This document shows, in pieces, positions 62,053 to 64,000 of a DNA stretch of 64,000 nt. Below the pieces are notes generated by a model. The model searched no databases and was not told where the DNA came from. It saw only the letters and a program-made list of their open reading frames with translations. Source of the DNA: an uncultured Bacteroidia bacterium (GTDB lineage: Bacteria > Bacteroidota > Bacteroidia > Bacteroidales > Prolixibacteraceae); assembly GCA_903907075.1 (NCBI GenBank), contig CAIVMQ010000067.1, positions 62,001 to 126,000 on the forward strand, given 5' to 3'. The stretch's first letter is position 1. Every line of letters begins with the position of its first letter. A program made the translations under genes and the position numbers.

Positions 62053-63354
62053 ATGGCAACACAGATATTACTCAAAAATATTGACGTACCCGGTCTTACA
62101 GACATTCATGTTTACAAGGGATTAGGTGGATATAGCGCCTTGGAGAAGGCTTTGAAGAACTTTACCCCCGATCAGGTCACCGAGGAAGTGAAAAAATCCG
62201 GATTGCGGGGACGGGGAGGAGCCGGTTTTCCTACCGGTATGAAGTGGGGATTTATCGATAAGCAAAGTGAAAAACCACGCTATCTCGTGTGTAATTACGA
62301 CGAGAGTGAGCCTGGAACATTTAAAGACAGATATATTGGAGAACTTAATCCGCATCAACTTATTGAAGGTATGATCATTGGCTCCTATGCATTGGGTGCT
62401 AAATCTGCTTATATCTATATTCGTGGAGAGCTCTTTTATGTGATTAAGATTATTGAAAAGGCGATTCAGGAAGCATATAAAAACGGACTCTTGGGGAATA
62501 ATATATTGGGTTCTGATTATTCCCTTGACCTATATTGCCATCCTGGAGCGGGTGCTTATATCTGTGGTGAGGAGACTGCTTTACTCGAATCGCTCGAAGG
62601 GAAGAGGGGTAATCCAAGAATTAAACCCCCATTCCCTGCAATAGTTGGATTGTATGACTGTCCAACGGTGGTTAATAATGTTGAAACAATTGCCGCTTTG
62701 CCATGGATAATTACAAATGGAAGCGCAGCCTATTCAGCTATTGGAATTGGAAACAGTAAGGGGACTAAGCTTATTTCGGCTTGCGGACATATTAATAAGC
62801 CTGGGATATACGAGATTGAGCTCGGTCTTCCAGTCGAAGAATTTATCTATAGTGACGAGTATTGCGGAGGAATCATAAATGGGAATAAGCTCAAAGCAGT
62901 TGTTGCCGGAGGTTCATCTGTGCCTATCCTACCTGCCGAATTGATCTTAAAAACTGCTGCTGGCGAGCCCCGTTTAATGAGCTATGAATCATTGGCAGAG
63001 GGTGGATTTAAAACTGGAACGATGATGGGTTCTGGTGGATTTATTGTGATGGATCATACCACCTGTATCGTTAAAAATCTACTCACGTTCGCCCGTTTTT
63101 ACCGACACGAATCATGTGGCCAATGTAGCCCATGTCGCGAAGGGACGAGTTGGATGGAGAAAATATTAATGCGCATTGAGGGCGGACAAGGGACGATGAA
63201 AGATATCGACTTGCTGGTTAACATTGCAAAACATGTAGAAGGAAATACTATTTGTCCACTTGGCGATGCTGCTGCATGGCCCGTTGCTAGTGCGATACTT
63301 CATTTCCGTGAAGAATTTGAAGAACACGTAAAATTACAAAAATGCCCCTTTTAA
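62053..63354 (+). CDS. nuoF: NADH-quinone oxidoreductase subunit F
   Basis: The 51-kDa catalytic subunit (433 residues) that binds NADH and FMN. It has the glycine-rich nucleotide motif SGLRGRGGAGFPTGMKW, CNYDESEPGTFKDRY (FMN site), GAGAYICGEETALLESLEGK, and the [4Fe-4S] N3 cysteines in ESCGQCSPCREGTSWM and NTICPLGDAA. It overlaps the start of nuoG by 13 nt, implying coupled translation. Confidence 0.97.
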   Translation: MATQILLKNIDVPGLTDIHVYKGLGGYSALEKALKNFTPDQVTEEVKKSGLRGRGGAGFPTGMKWGFIDKQSEKPRYLVCNYDESEPGTFKDRYIGELNPHQLIEGMIIGSYALGAKSAYIYIRGELFYVIKIIEKAIQEAYKNGLLGNNILGSDYSLDLYCHPGAGAYICGEETALLESLEGKRGNPRIKPPFPAIVGLYDCPTVVNNVETIAALPWIITNGSAAYSAIGIGNSKGTKLISACGHINKPGIYEIELGLPVEEFIYSDEYCGGIINGNKLKAVVAGGSSVPILPAELILKTAAGEPRLMSYESLAEGGFKTGTMMGSGGFIVMDHTTCIVKNLLTFARFYRHESCGQCSPCREGTSWMEKILMRIEGGQGTMKDIDLLVNIAKHVEGNTICPLGDAAAWPVASAILHFREEFEEHVKLQKCPF

Positions 63355-64000
63355 AGGTAACCATCGACAATGTTGAGATTGAAGTAGAAGCTGGAACAAC
63401 CATCATGAATGCAGCCCGTCAGGTTGGTGGGCATATTGTACCTCCAGCGATGTGCTATTATTCTAAACTTGAAGGTAGTGGAGGTAAATGTCGTACCTGT
63501 CTGGTAAGAGTTGCACAAGGATCTGCCAAAGACCCACGTCCAATGCCTAAGCTAGTGGCCTCGTGCCGTACCTTAGTTCAAGATGGTATGGTAGTTGAAA
63601 ATACAACCTCTCCCGAAGCGATGGATAGTCGCCAGGCGATAACTGAATTTTTATTGATTAACCACCCATTGGATTGCCCAGTTTGCGATCAGGCTGGCGA
63701 ATGTCATCTGCAAGATCTTTCCTATGTTCACGGACTCGAAGAGACACGCACCGTGGAAGAACGTCGGGTATTTAAACCGATTGATATTGGCGATAAGATA
63801 AAACTTCATATGAACCGGTGTATCTTATGCTATCGTTGTGTGATGGTGGCCGATCAGATCACCGATAAAAGGGTTCATGGCGTATTAGGTCGCGGCGATC
63901 ACTCTGAAATTAGTACCCATATTCAGCAAGCGGTGGATAACGATTTCTCAGGTAACATGATCGATGTTTGTCCTGTAGGAGCATTGACCGACAACACCTT
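63342..64000 (+). CDS. nuoG: NADH-quinone oxidoreductase subunit G (5' part, runs off the window)
   Basis: The first 219 codons of the large iron-sulphur subunit, starting ATG CCC CTT inside the nuoF 3' end. The N-terminal ferredoxin domain binds [2Fe-2S] via Cys38, Cys50, Cys53 and Cys75 (SGGKCRTCLV, LVASCRTLV). Next come NHPLDCPVCDQAGECHLQDL (His/Cys cluster N5) and MNRCILCYRCVMV with MIDVCPVGALTDN (ferredoxin-type cluster). The sequence is cut before the molybdopterin-like domain. The frame has no stop before the window edge. Confidence 0.95.
   Translation, partial: MPLLKVTIDNVEIEVEAGTTIMNAARQVGGHIVPPAMCYYSKLEGSGGKCRTCLVRVAQGSAKDPRPMPKLVASCRTLVQDGMVVENTTSPEAMDSRQAITEFLLINHPLDCPVCDQAGECHLQDLSYVHGLEETRTVEERRVFKPIDIGDKIKLHMNRCILCYRCVMVADQITDKRVHGVLGRGDHSEISTHIQQAVDNDFSGNMIDVCPVGALTDNT

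Overview
The window comes from a member of the Bacteroidota, most likely Bacteroidia (Bacteroidales or Marinilabiliales type). The signs are two SusC/SusD pairs, an ECF sigma / FecR pair of the Bacteroides polysaccharide-utilisation type, many secreted glycoside hydrolases, TAnnTTTG-like -7 boxes in front of several genes, and hardly any Shine-Dalgarno sequences. No rRNA, tRNA, CRISPR, prophage or intact insertion sequence was seen. All calls come from reading the sequence; no database search was run.

Region 1 (1-21.5 kb) is a string of mostly single-gene units for plant or microbial glycan breakdown: a GH127/DUF1680 protein, a beta-propeller/phosphoesterase fusion, a DUF5703 (GH95-like) protein, GH30, GH78 alpha-L-rhamnosidase, a fucosidase-like enzyme, GH32 and a lipoprotein amidase. 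Between them lie a parDE-like toxin-antitoxin pair, a truncated haemoglobin, a small Tat-type protein, a Fib_succ_major protein and the 3' remnant of a gntP permease that abuts the GH30 gene.

Region 2 (21.9-38.3 kb) is a complete myo-inositol catabolic locus on the minus strand: SSS symporter, iolJ-like aldolase, iolB, iolC, iolD, iolA/mmsA, iolE and iolG. It runs straight on into a SusC/SusD pair and ends at a strong intrinsic terminator. A divergent AraC-type regulator sits at its head, behind two perfect inverted repeats. Linking outer-membrane SusCD import to the Iol pathway is unusual and suggests that the imported ligand is an inositol conjugate.

Region 3 (38.3-58.1 kb) is a polysaccharide utilisation locus, also on the minus strand. 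It holds ECF sigma, FecR, STN-type SusC, SusD, a DUF3863 protein, a GH92 mannosidase-family enzyme with an extra C-terminal LamG-like domain, a PI-PLC/GDPD-like phosphodiesterase, a trehalase-like (alpha/alpha)6 glycosidase, a GH125 alpha-1,6-mannosidase, an alkaline phosphatase and a second (alpha/alpha)6 glycosidase. Mannosidases, a phosphodiesterase and a phosphatase next to a full inositol pathway point to a mannosyl-inositol-phosphate substrate (GPI glycans, fungal mannosylated inositol phosphoceramides or phosphatidylinositol mannosides). This is an inference and is the most interesting hypothesis in the window.

Region 4 (58.7-64 kb) is the start of the respiratory complex I operon, nuoA-B-C-D-E-F-G, with nuoG cut by the window edge. 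Several intergenic gaps carry non-coding palindromic elements, notably a chain of six perfect hairpins between iolE and iolG.
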